Positions 1 to 7,070 of a DNA stretch of 8,652 nucleotides are shown piece after piece; positions within the stretch are counted from its first letter, which is position 1; each line of letters starts with the position of its first letter. A model generated the notes under the pieces. The model did not search any database. It was not told the origin of the DNA and was given only the letters and a program-made list of their open reading frames with translations. The position numbers were made by a program, and so were the translations under genes. The stretch is from TMED109 sp015660425 (GTDB lineage: Bacteria; Pseudomonadota; Alphaproteobacteria; TMED109): contig JAPYTH010000042.1 of the NCBI GenBank assembly GCA_029936295.1, positions 1-8,652 of the forward strand. The letters run 5' to 3'.

Positions 1-1070
1 GGCATTTCATTTGGCCAACCAAAACTAGAAAAAGGATTTGTCCACATATTTAAGGCTCTTATTGATGGATAAATAATCCAATACTGTAATGGGTTATCTC
101 TTATTTTATATTTAGCAATTTTTTCGAATTCATGGTCTATTTTTTGCGGGAATTCTTGTTGATTTAAATTTTTTAATTTTTCTATTAATTTTTCGATTTT
201 TAATTTTTCTTCATTATTATTATACGCGCGCTCAGGAATAGTTATTTGAATATAATTTTTTCTGTTTATTCCCCATAGAGCTCCAGGTCTTTCATATTCA
301 TGAGTAATCCAAGTTTTAGTCCATTTTAAATACCCTGTGGGCGGCCTGCTTCCATCGGGCATAACCATAGAGCTCGGAAGTAAGCTTGGTAATTTTACTA
401 TAATATTTCGTGTTGTCCAAGCACCCCAAGTTGAAGAAAGTATGAGGGCTATTAATATACCTTTTATAATGCCTTTTCTAAAACCATGTATGTATAAAAC
501 AGTAATAGCTACGGGCACTGTAAGAAAAATATTATCTAGCCTAATCCAAGTTGCAAAGATTAAAGCCAATCCAATAGTAATAATTCTAATATTTTTAATT
601 GATAATGATAAGATTATTTCTGCAAGTAAATAGATGGTTGCAGCTAGTGATAAAGTTTCAGTTTGAACATATCTTGGCCATGCAATTAATAATGGAGATA
701 AAGCTAATAAAACTCCAATTACTATAATAATTTTTTTATTATTTGTTAATAAATATGTGGATCTTATTAACCATAAGCAAGAGATCCCATAAATCATACT
801 TTGTATTATTCTTATAGCTAGATCAGAATGGTTAAAAGTTGACCATATGAGTGATATAAATAATGGATAGCCAGGGCCGTGATTTCCTCCAAAATGAGGA
901 ATACATTCATTTGTTAGAGGATTAGAAAGAGAAACTCCACAGCCATTTAATATATTTTCAGCGACAGTAGTATAAATTTCATAATCACCCCCAAGCTCTG
1001 GATATAATAATATAAATAATATACGAGGAAATATTATAATAAAAAAAAATATAATATAGGTAGTATGCAT
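1..1070 (-). CDS. GT39/ArnT-like membrane glycosyltransferase (GT-C fold), 3' end cut by window
   Basis: A reading frame of 356 complete codons runs off the left edge. I translated it from the ATG at 1070; an in-frame TAG lies five codons upstream, so this start is well bounded. The protein begins with a hydrophobic segment (about residues 5-23), followed by GGDYEIY (27-33) and NHGPGYPLF (63-71). Acidic residues after the first membrane helix and a PGYPLF-type element are typical of GT-C glycosyltransferases that use polyprenyl-phosphate sugars (PMT/GT39/ArnT). Further hydrophobic segments lie near 114-130, 139-158, 160-180 and 195-215, with E138 in a conserved-looking loop (YVQTETL). After about residue 230 the chain is more polar, with a Lys/Glu-rich stretch near 280-305 resembling a short coiled coil. 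Expected role: transfer of a sugar from a lipid carrier on the outer face of the inner membrane. The acceptor is unknown and the C-terminus is missing. It diverges from the radical SAM gene. Confidence 0.8.
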   Translation of the reverse strand, partial: MHTTYIIFFFIIIFPRILFILLYPELGGDYEIYTTVAENILNGCGVSLSNPLTNECIPHFGGNHGPGYPLFISLIWSTFNHSDLAIRIIQSMIYGISCLWLIRSTYLLTNNKKIIIVIGVLLALSPLLIAWPRYVQTETLSLAATIYLLAEIILSLSIKNIRIITIGLALIFATWIRLDNIFLTVPVAITVLYIHGFRKGIIKGILIALILSSTWGAWTTRNIIVKLPSLLPSSMVMPDGSRPPTGYLKWTKTWITHEYERPGALWGINRKNYIQITIPERAYNNNEEKLKIEKLIEKLKNLNQQEFPQKIDHEFEKIAKYKIRDNPLQYWIIYPSIRALNMWTNPFSSFGWPNEM

Positions 1071-1155
1071 TCTAATAAGTCTCTAATATTAAATAAAATT
1101 ATTATTACATTTTTAGTGTAGATAAGTAAGTATAATTTTTTAAAGGATATATATC
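1071..1155. promoter_or_regulatory. Divergent intergenic region with possible promoter
   Basis: This 85-nt gap separates the divergent GT-C and radical SAM genes, so promoters for both should lie in or near it. On the plus strand a perfect TATAAT sits at 1131-1136, but I see no good -35 hexamer at 16-18 nt. Transcription from it would begin near 1143, giving a leader of only about 13 nt that starts at the ribosome-binding site. I see no clear hexamer pair for the minus-strand gene. At this base composition a TATAAT by chance is common, so the promoter call is weak. Confidence 0.25.
1142..1147 (+). promoter_or_regulatory. Ribosome-binding site that supports a TTG start
   Basis: AAAGGA ends 8 nt before the TTG at 1156. 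An in-frame TAA at 1141-1143 closes the frame upstream, and the next in-frame ATG (codon 22) would remove the first strand of the radical SAM core. The TTG is therefore the only sensible start. Confidence 0.7.
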
Positions 1156-2256
1156 TTGAATTTAAAAAAATCATTAAGAAACGCATATAGTATAATTAAC
1201 CCTAATCAAGTTAGTTATATGATATTTTATATTACAAACAGGTGTAATTTTAGATGTAATTTTTGTTTTTATAGTGAGGAAATTGAGAAAGGATTAAAGC
1301 CTAATGAGATGAGTGTCGAAGAGATAAGAAAATTTGCCCCCACCATTGGCCCATTAGTGCAATTATCTATGACTGGAGGTGAACCTTTTATCCGTAAAGA
1401 GTTTTCTGAAATAGCCGGAATATTAATAGATGCAACTGACGCTAGATGGGTTACTATTCCTACAAATGCTTCTGTAACTAATAAAATGATTTCCTTTTTG
1501 GAGGAAATTTTACCCCGTTTTCCTGATACGTACTTTAGATTAACATTTTCTATAGAAGGTATAGGGGAAGTTCATGATAATTTAAGGTCTATGCCAGGAT
1601 CTTATAAAAAAATACAGAAAAGTTATGAAGTTATTAGTCCGTTAAGAGCTAAGTTTTCTAATTTAGTTTTAGATTGTAATTCAGTATTTACATCATCATC
1701 TGAAACGTATTTATTAGATACTGTAAAAACTTTAGATAAAAATTTTAATTTTGATAATATGTCTATAACTTATGCAAGAGGTAATATTAAAGACGAAAAA
1801 CTTAAAAATGTTTCTAAAACTAGATATAAGTTAATAAATGATTTTTTAGAATTGAGAGGAAAAAACAAAGAAAAAAGACTTTTATATCCATTATGGAGAG
1901 GGGTTAATAGTGTAACACGCACTAATCTAATGCGCACAGTTTTTGATGATGAGTTTGTTAGTTCATGTGTAGCAGGTAGAAAATTATTAGTAGTTAGTGA
2001 GACTGGTGAAGTGCAACCATGTGAGATCTTAGGGAAAAGTATAGGCAATTTAAGAAACCATAATTGGGATTTGACGAAATTACTTAAAGAAAACTCGGTA
2101 AAAAATATGCAAAAATGGATAAAAGATACCAAGTGTAAATGTTCTTTTGAGTGTGCTTTAGCTGCAAATGTAATATGGAAACCTCAAAATTATCCAAAAG
2201 TTGCTGCCGCCGCTATAAAGCATGTAGGAAAATCTATGGTAGATCATAACAAATAA
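1156..2256 (+). CDS. Radical SAM protein with reduced SPASM-like C-terminal domain
   Basis: A 366-residue protein starting at TTG. The radical SAM [4Fe-4S] motif CNFRCNFC places the three cluster cysteines at 30, 34 and 37. The SAM-binding GGEP is at 74-77, and SIEG followed by H140 and R144 (132-144) is the familiar barrel strand of SPASM-type enzymes. The C-terminal part has C271, then G284 and C289 (CX12GX4C), then C327, C329 and C333 (CXCX3C). Canonical SPASM domains carry seven cysteines arranged for two auxiliary clusters; only five are seen here, so one auxiliary [4Fe-4S] cluster is more likely (inference). Such enzymes modify peptides, sugars or lipid-linked intermediates by radical chemistry; the substrate cannot be assigned. 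The glycosyltransferase gene follows after 7 nt, so the two probably share a transcript and a pathway. I see no small precursor-peptide gene nearby, which argues mildly against a RiPP role. Confidence 0.9.
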   Translation: MNLKKSLRNAYSIINPNQVSYMIFYITNRCNFRCNFCFYSEEIEKGLKPNEMSVEEIRKFAPTIGPLVQLSMTGGEPFIRKEFSEIAGILIDATDARWVTIPTNASVTNKMISFLEEILPRFPDTYFRLTFSIEGIGEVHDNLRSMPGSYKKIQKSYEVISPLRAKFSNLVLDCNSVFTSSSETYLLDTVKTLDKNFNFDNMSITYARGNIKDEKLKNVSKTRYKLINDFLELRGKNKEKRLLYPLWRGVNSVTRTNLMRTVFDDEFVSSCVAGRKLLVVSETGEVQPCEILGKSIGNLRNHNWDLTKLLKENSVKNMQKWIKDTKCKCSFECALAANVIWKPQNYPKVAAAAIKHVGKSMVDHNK

Positions 2257-2263
2257 TTTTATT

Positions 2264-3271
2264 ATGAAAACCTCATTAATTATTCCTGCATGGAATGCTG
2301 AAAAAACTATTTCAGATTGTATTTTAAGTTCTATAGAGGCTGATAGTAGTCCAGAAGAAATAATTATAGTTGATGATTGTTCGGAAGATAAAACAATTAA
2401 TGTGATTTTAAATCTTCAAAAAAAGTACTCTAAAATTAAATTGCTTAGGATGGATAGTAACAGTGGTCCTTCGGCAGCTAGAGATTATGGAGTTCATAAA
2501 GCCAAAGGTGAGATATTATTTTTTACAGATAGTGATACTATTTTTTTAAAGAATACTTTTAGTAATTGCTTGTCTACTATACAGAAATATAATGCAGATG
2601 CGGTATCTGGAATATATCATCCTGAACCTATTAATTTGGGAAAGACTCAACTTTATAAAGCTTTATTTTTTTATTTTCAATTTTTTAAACACGATAAACC
2701 CTTTCCTTATCAGACATTTAATGGGCAAATAGGAGCTATAAAAAAAGCAGTCTATTTTGATGTAGGGGGATATAATACTGATATCCTATGGGGTATGGAT
2801 TATGAAAATGAAGAATTTGGAAGAAGAATAATAAGAAAGCATCAATTATTTTTAGATCCTCATTTTCAAGTAAGACATAATTTTCCAGGTTTTAAGAAGC
2901 TTACAAGAACATATTTTATGAGGGTTTCAACATGGATGTTAATATTTATGAGCGATCTAAGGTTCGAAAGTAAAGGACCAGCTGCAATGGATTCAGGTTT
3001 AGCTGCAATTAGTATACCATTATCCTTATTATTTTTATTATTAACTTTTACATATAGTAATATTTTTTGTTTACCATTTATTTTTTTAATTAGTATTTGG
3101 TTAAATGGTTACTTTAAATTTTATAAATTTATTTTTATTAATAACCCTCAATTTTTAATATACGCACTAATTTTAAATATATGGTTTAGTACAGTAATAT
3201 CATTGGGAGCATGTTGGGGGCTTTTAAAATGGATTAAAGGGAAAAGGGCTATAATAAAACAAATTAAATAG
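2264..3271 (+). CDS. Family 2 glycosyltransferase with C-terminal membrane segments
   Basis: A 335-residue GT-A fold glycosyltransferase. The N-terminus SLIIPAWN (4-11), VDD at 36-38 (nucleotide binding) and TDSD at 88-91 (the DxD metal site) are GT2 hallmarks. WGMDYENEEFGRR (176-188) occupies the position of the acidic catalytic-base region, and RH at 204-205 follows it. Hydrophobic stretches at about 245-263, 265-285 and 297-321 suggest two or three membrane helices at the C-terminus, so it probably works on a membrane-bound acceptor from the cytoplasmic side. It begins 7 nt after the radical SAM stop. No Shine-Dalgarno is visible before the ATG (the preceding bases are ATAATTTTATT), so translation probably depends on coupling to the upstream gene. 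Donor and acceptor sugars are unknown. Confidence 0.88.
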   Translation: MKTSLIIPAWNAEKTISDCILSSIEADSSPEEIIIVDDCSEDKTINVILNLQKKYSKIKLLRMDSNSGPSAARDYGVHKAKGEILFFTDSDTIFLKNTFSNCLSTIQKYNADAVSGIYHPEPINLGKTQLYKALFFYFQFFKHDKPFPYQTFNGQIGAIKKAVYFDVGGYNTDILWGMDYENEEFGRRIIRKHQLFLDPHFQVRHNFPGFKKLTRTYFMRVSTWMLIFMSDLRFESKGPAAMDSGLAAISIPLSLLFLLLTFTYSNIFCLPFIFLISIWLNGYFKFYKFIFINNPQFLIYALILNIWFSTVISLGACWGLLKWIKGKRAIIKQIK

Positions 3272-3289
3272 TTTCTTATTTATTTTTTT
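3265..3289 (+). terminator. Possible weak intrinsic terminator between convergent genes
   Basis: Six-base arms TAAATA (3265-3270) and TATTTA (3277-3282) flank the loop GTTTCT and are followed by seven T residues (3283-3289). It overlaps the plus-strand stop codon and the end of the convergent methyltransferase gene. The stem is all A-T and would be unstable, so this is a tentative call based on position and the T tract. Confidence 0.22.
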
Positions 3290-4149
3290 CTTATTATTAG
3301 TAATATCCTATTTTTATTTATTAAGTCTAAAAACATCATTATTGGAAAGGTAATGATTTTTATTAATACTTTTAAATTAAAATTACTAAATGTTTCTTTA
3401 ATTAAATTACTTAATGAAACAATATTGGTAAAAGGATCATAGAGCTTATATGATTTTAAGTTTATATTTTTTATATTAGAAAATAATTCTAAAATATTTA
3501 TTTTGTTAAATAATACTTTATGTCTTGGGGCATGGTAACCAGACCAACAATTACCAAAAAATAATCTGGCTTTTGAATCAGTGTCAGGTGTAATAATAAT
3601 CATACAACCATCTTTTTTCATTATATTTATTATATTATAAAGATCCTGCATATTTTCTATATGCTCTATAAAATTATTTATTATAATAATATCTGCATTA
3701 ATTTTTTTAATTTTGTCTAAATTTTTAAAACTAGAACTTATAAATTTAATATTTTCTTTATCATCTTGGATGTTTAAATCTAATCCATAACAAATATATT
3801 TTTTATTTTTTGCAAATGTTTCTAGAAGATAGCCTTTACCGCAGGCAATATCTAACACCGTTTTTTTCTTTTCATTTTTATTGTTTGGTAAATTCTTTAA
3901 TATACTATATTTTTCATAGTAAGCATTTATTTTTTTTAGATGATTATATATTACTCCTCCTTTTGCAGGTTTATAGATATTTTTTGAATACAATAAATGT
4001 TCGTCTTCCTCTTTTAGATTAGTAACTCTATATATAATCTTGCATTTTTTACACATAGAGTATTCATAAACTGAATTTATATTATATTCGTAGTCCTTAA
4101 TAAAAAAGGAACTTTCGATATTTTTTTTTTTACAGATCTGGCAGGCCAT
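3280..4149 (-). CDS. Class I SAM-dependent methyltransferase with N-terminal zinc ribbon
   Basis: A 289-residue methyltransferase. The N-terminus carries two CxxC pairs (C3/C6 and C33/C36), a probable zinc ribbon common in Methyltransf_13/23-type enzymes of sugar and secondary-metabolite pathways. SAM motif I is VLDIACGKGYL (98-108), and GLDLN (122-126) gives the acidic ribose-binding residue D124. NNFIEHIENM (158-167) is the usual post-motif helix, and YHAPRHKVLF (205-214) matches the PRH signature of the family. The last 30 residues are hydrophobic and basic, so the protein may sit at the membrane. The ATG is fixed: an in-frame TAG lies two codons upstream and the first zinc cysteine is residue 3. 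It overlaps the upstream gene by 20 nt and probably relies on translational coupling. Its first ~600 nt by coordinate are about 20% G+C by my count, against about 31% at the operon head. Codons 7-10 lie in an 11-A run. An O- or C-methylation of a sugar or lipid is plausible; the substrate is unknown. Confidence 0.85.
   Translation of the reverse strand: MACQICKKKNIESSFFIKDYEYNINSVYEYSMCKKCKIIYRVTNLKEEDEHLLYSKNIYKPAKGGVIYNHLKKINAYYEKYSILKNLPNNKNEKKKTVLDIACGKGYLLETFAKNKKYICYGLDLNIQDDKENIKFISSSFKNLDKIKKINADIIIINNFIEHIENMQDLYNIINIMKKDGCMIIITPDTDSKARLFFGNCWSGYHAPRHKVLFNKINILELFSNIKNINLKSYKLYDPFTNIVSLSNLIKETFSNFNLKVLIKIITFPIMMFLDLINKNRILLIIRKK
4121..4131 (-). repeat. Homopolymer of 11 A (coding strand) at a stop/start overlap
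   Basis: Eleven consecutive A residues on the coding strand begin within the TAA stop (4132-4130) of the Rieske-oxygenase catalytic gene and fill codons 7-10 (Lys-Lys-Lys-Asn) of the methyltransferase. Adding one A gives a stop eight codons after the run, and losing one A gives a stop about 15 codons after it, so any slip here removes the methyltransferase. Runs of this length are prone to replication and transcription slippage. Confidence 0.95.
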
Positions 4150-4795
4150 AACCTATATGCTTACTTTTTCTTATTATTCTTAAAAATGTTTTTTCTGAAG
4201 ATTTGTTTTTAATATGAGTGATTTTTGGAATTGGAAGCTTCACTTTATATGTACTTTTTAAGTGCATATTTTTTATTTCCTGAGGATTATTAATATAGTT
4301 AATTCCTTTAAAATCTTCAAAACCTAATTTCCATACTTTAAGTCTTCTATTTCTCATTGGCATATCTTCTTCCCAAACTTTCACAAACCATTTTTGCATA
4401 ATTTTTTTAAATATAGGTTGCAAGAATTTCATAAAATTTGGAACTTGTAAATAATCATATCTTGTTACTTTACAATGATTATTAATATCTTCTTCAAATT
4501 TAAATGTTTGTTTACAATAAATGAGATTAAAAAAAGCATAATGAAATACATCCATTTGATTTTCATTTGTCATTACGCATAAATCTGTAGTTTTTAGATA
4601 AAAAGGTATGAAAGGAAGTTTTGCCCATCTTTCAGAAAAACATACTTTTTCATCTTCAAATAAAATATTTACTTTTTTATAATATTGAAAATGAGTGCCA
4701 ACAATATGCTCATGATCCCAATAATTCCATATTATAAGGTCTTTAGGAAATTTTGTATCAGCGGATGAAACTGATTCTAAAAAAGTTTTTGTCAT
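4130..4795 (-). CDS. Rieske non-heme iron oxygenase catalytic-domain protein (second half of a split alpha subunit)
   Basis: A 221-residue protein with no Rieske cluster of its own. D27, H30 and H35 form DxxHxxxxH (WDHEHIVGTH), the pattern of the bridging aspartate and two histidine ligands of the mononuclear iron in ring-hydroxylating oxygenases such as naphthalene dioxygenase (D205, H208, H213). D144 in VWEEDMPMRNR (140-150) is a good candidate for the third, carboxylate ligand. The fold would be the SRPBCC/helix-grip catalytic domain. The frame continues directly from the Rieske gene: TAA at 4798-4796 is followed by ATG at 4795-4793 in the same frame. No Shine-Dalgarno precedes the ATG (TGTATATAAATTAA), so reinitiation or readthrough is needed. 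Together the two parts would make about 327 residues, close to small one-piece alpha subunits. Expected reaction: O2-dependent hydroxylation, desaturation or demethylation of an unknown substrate. A reductase is not encoded here. The assignment is by motif and context, without a homology search. Confidence 0.72.
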   Translation of the reverse strand: MTKTFLESVSSADTKFPKDLIIWNYWDHEHIVGTHFQYYKKVNILFEDEKVCFSERWAKLPFIPFYLKTTDLCVMTNENQMDVFHYAFFNLIYCKQTFKFEEDINNHCKVTRYDYLQVPNFMKFLQPIFKKIMQKWFVKVWEEDMPMRNRRLKVWKLGFEDFKGINYINNPQEIKNMHLKSTYKVKLPIPKITHIKNKSSEKTFLRIIRKSKHIGYGLPDL

Positions 4796-5113
4796 TTAAT
4801 TTATATACACAAATATATCTTCATTCTCAACTTCTATATCATATTTTCGAAGTATTAAATTACTATGTGTTGTGCATTTTCCTGAGTTTATAGAAAATTG
4901 TAAATTATGCCATAAACAAGTAAACACTGGTTTATTATTAACAACTTTTATTTCATGGTAACCAATAGGCCCTCCAAAATGCGGGCATATATTGGATATG
5001 GCTTCAATTTTATCATCATTCTTAAAAATCAAAATATCATGATCATCAATCCATCTAGAAAATTGATTATTTTTATTTAAATCTTGTAAATTTCCAATTT
5101 TTTTTCTTAACAT
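4796..5113 (-). CDS. Rieske [2Fe-2S] protein (first half of a split oxygenase)
   Basis: A 105-residue protein consisting only of a Rieske domain. The cluster ligands are C43 and H45 (CPHFGGP) and C66 and H69 (CLWHN), with 20 residues between the pairs, the CxH…CxxH arrangement of Rieske oxygenases and ferredoxins. The remainder has the usual strand pattern, with FSINSGKC (73-80) and a final strand ending in DIFVYIN. The start has a good ribosome-binding site: AGGA at 5122-5119, five bases before the ATG. The gene ends in TAA immediately followed by the in-frame ATG of the catalytic-domain gene. It could be a stand-alone Rieske ferredoxin, but the lack of any gap, the shared frame and the complementary neighbour make it more likely to be the electron-entry domain of the same oxygenase, supplied as a separate chain. 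It follows the amidotransferase gene by 73 nt in the same operon. Confidence 0.85.
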   Translation of the reverse strand: MLRKKIGNLQDLNKNNQFSRWIDDHDILIFKNDDKIEAISNICPHFGGPIGYHEIKVVNNKPVFTCLWHNLQFSINSGKCTTHSNLILRKYDIEVENEDIFVYIN

Positions 5114-5153
5114 TTCTTTCCTATTCTTAATCTTAATAAAGAATACACTATCT

Positions 5154-5172
5154 TATAAAATAGAATTTTATA
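5154..5172. repeat. Perfect A-T inverted repeat between amidotransferase and Rieske genes
   Basis: Eight-base arms TATAAAAT and ATTTTATA flank a three-base loop in the 73-nt gap. As RNA it would be an A-U-only hairpin, too weak to be a convincing terminator and not followed by a clean U run. It might attenuate transcription, be a processing site, or be chance in a sequence this AT-rich. This gap is the largest inside the operon. Confidence 0.4.
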
Positions 5173-5186
5173 TAAATAAATATTTT

Positions 5187-7067
5187 TTATAATTTTGCTA
5201 GTCGTTCAGTATTTTTGTACAACATATATATGGCCCAGATTGGTTTCCTATTATCTATACCTTGAAAATGATTTTTTAATAATTTTTCTAATTCAGGTTT
5301 ATTAAAATATTTGCTTACTGGATAACTGTTAGATAATAAAGTGTCTTCTATTCTTTCTTTAAGGGGCCCTCTTATCATTTTTGCTAGAGGAATAGCAAAA
5401 CCATGTTTTTTCCTAGAGCTTATATTCTTTGGCAATATTCTGCTAGAAAGCTCTCTTAAAATTAGTTTAGTATTATTATGGTTTAATTTGTACTTATTAG
5501 GTAGTTGTGAAGAAAACTCTATTATTGACTTTGATAAAAATGGAGACCTTACTTCTAGGCCATTATACATAGACGCTCTGTCAACTTTTGTAAGAATATC
5601 ATTAGGTAAATAAAAATCATAAAATAATTTACTTAATACATCTGTTAGTTCTAGTTTATTATCTTCTTGGTTATATAATAGGTTTTTCCAAATTGTTTTT
5701 GCATTATAGTTAGGTCTAAAGTCTTTATTGACTAAAGTGGTAATATTTTTATCTGATAATGGTGACATCCATCTAAATACTTGAAGATAAGTAGGCCATC
5801 CGAATCCTCTACTAACATGTTTTAGTAGAAAGTGATAGCTCATATATGCATCCTTTGTGGGCATTGATTCTGAAATTAAAGAAATGATATTGCCAATATT
5901 TTTAGGAATAAAACTTAGAGCTTTTAAGTAATTTATAGATTTAAATGGAGCATATCCACAAAACAATTCATCAGCGCCATCTCCTGAAAGCACAACTTTT
6001 ACCTGCTTTTTTGCAAATTTAGATAACAAAAAAGTGGGTAGTATTGATGGGTCACTAAGTGGTTCATCTAATTTATCTTCTATTACTTTCAATGAGTCAA
6101 TAATCGCATTATCATCGAATTCGGCTATATTATTTTCAATGCCTAAGTGGTTAGCCACTAATTTTGCATATTTAGACTCGTCATATGAATCACTAGCCAT
6201 TTTAATTGTAAAACTTTTAACATTGTTATTATATTTTTTAGCATAATAAGCTATAAGACTAGAATCTATCCCACCTGACAGAAAAACACCTACAGGCACA
6301 TCAGCCACTAGTCTTTCTTCTATAGATTTTTCTAAAAGGCTTTCTAATTGATCAATTGCATTATTTTTGCTTATATTAATTTTAGTTTCATAATTTATTT
6401 TATAATAAAAATCTTTATAAACATGGTTTTCTTTTATTTTAATTAGTTCTCCAGGCAAAACTTTATATATATTAGATATAATGGTTTTATCTTTAGGAAC
6501 GTAATCCATATGAAGATATGAAAAAAGAGATTTTTCGTCTATTTCATAAGGCAATATGTCTGAGCATGCTGCTAAACAAGATAACTCGGATCCAAAATAA
6601 GTGCTATTATCTTTAATGGAGTAATATAAAGGTTTTTCTCCTACAGGGTCTCTTGCAAGCCATAGAGTGTCACTTTTACTTTCGTAATATGCAAATGCAA
6701 ACATGCCATCAATAGTCTTAAGTGTTTTTTCTACTCCTAAATATTTTAAAGATTGAAATAAAATTTCTGTATCTGATTTATCTTTTAAAAAAATGCCTTG
6801 AGCCGTTAATAATTTAGCTTGTTCTTTATAACCATAAATTTCCCCATTAAAGACTAAGTATGAACCATTTTCATGGTCTATTCGAGGTTGTTGTCCACCT
6901 TTTAGATCTATTATAGCTAACCTATAGTGTCCAAGGACTATTTTTTTATTGATATGAATCGAGTTTGAGTCCGGTCCCCTATGTTTTATAGGGTGAAGCA
7001 TTTTTTTAATTATATTTTCTGCCAGAGTCTCTGAGTGTGGATTAGTAAATCCTGCAAATCCACACAT
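5187..7067 (-). CDS. asnB: Asparagine-synthase-type glutamine amidotransferase (AsnB family)
   Basis: A 626-residue two-domain enzyme. The N-terminal class II glutaminase starts with Met-Cys, giving C2 as nucleophile, and has HRGPDS (29-34), R49, NGEIYGY (74-80) and SDTE (98-101), which bind and hydrolyse glutamine. The C-terminal synthetase domain has the ATP-pyrophosphatase loop SGGIDSS (264-270), SGDGADELFCGY (361-372) and KVDRASM…GLEVRSPF (494-509), all intact. It forms an acyl-adenylate of a carboxylate and amidates it with ammonia. At 626 residues it belongs to the longer form, not the 554-residue E. coli AsnB type. Members of this family inside polysaccharide clusters often amidate uronic acids or other carboxylated sugars (WbpS-like); the context here favours that over asparagine supply, but the sequence does not prove it. 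The ATG lies 3 nt after the upstream glycosyltransferase stop with no strong Shine-Dalgarno, so translation is probably coupled. The symbol denotes the family, not a proven substrate. Confidence 0.93.
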   Translation of the reverse strand: MCGFAGFTNPHSETLAENIIKKMLHPIKHRGPDSNSIHINKKIVLGHYRLAIIDLKGGQQPRIDHENGSYLVFNGEIYGYKEQAKLLTAQGIFLKDKSDTEILFQSLKYLGVEKTLKTIDGMFAFAYYESKSDTLWLARDPVGEKPLYYSIKDNSTYFGSELSCLAACSDILPYEIDEKSLFSYLHMDYVPKDKTIISNIYKVLPGELIKIKENHVYKDFYYKINYETKINISKNNAIDQLESLLEKSIEERLVADVPVGVFLSGGIDSSLIAYYAKKYNNNVKSFTIKMASDSYDESKYAKLVANHLGIENNIAEFDDNAIIDSLKVIEDKLDEPLSDPSILPTFLLSKFAKKQVKVVLSGDGADELFCGYAPFKSINYLKALSFIPKNIGNIISLISESMPTKDAYMSYHFLLKHVSRGFGWPTYLQVFRWMSPLSDKNITTLVNKDFRPNYNAKTIWKNLLYNQEDNKLELTDVLSKLFYDFYLPNDILTKVDRASMYNGLEVRSPFLSKSIIEFSSQLPNKYKLNHNNTKLILRELSSRILPKNISSRKKHGFAIPLAKMIRGPLKERIEDTLLSNSYPVSKYFNKPELEKLLKNHFQGIDNRKPIWAIYMLYKNTERLAKL

Positions 7068-7070
7068 TAT

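Noticed and set aside
160..215. Direct-repeat-like run of T-rich units in the GT-C gene
   Set aside because: It simply encodes a Lys/Glu/Leu-rich segment; the units are irregular and show no CRISPR-like or tandem-repeat spacing.
337..633. 98-codon open frame on the plus strand opposite the GT-C gene
   Set aside because: The minus-strand frame over the same bases encodes membrane helices and GT-C motifs and continues past both ends; the plus frame has no family features.
1770..2132. 120-codon open frame on the minus strand inside the radical SAM gene
   Set aside because: It is antisense to a gene with intact catalytic motifs, has no recognisable domain or ribosome-binding context, and long antisense frames are common where stop-free codon patterns mirror.
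4796..4798. Recoding of the TAA between the Rieske and catalytic genes as a sense codon
   Set aside because: TAA ends several other genes in this window normally, and no selenocysteine, pyrrolysine or alternative-code signal is visible. Low-level readthrough remains possible and is covered in the findings.
5341..6246. Plus-strand open frames of 90 and 70 codons opposite the amidotransferase, and another of 70 codons at 3810-4022 opposite the methyltransferase
   Set aside because: All are antisense to genes with complete conserved motifs and show no features of their own.
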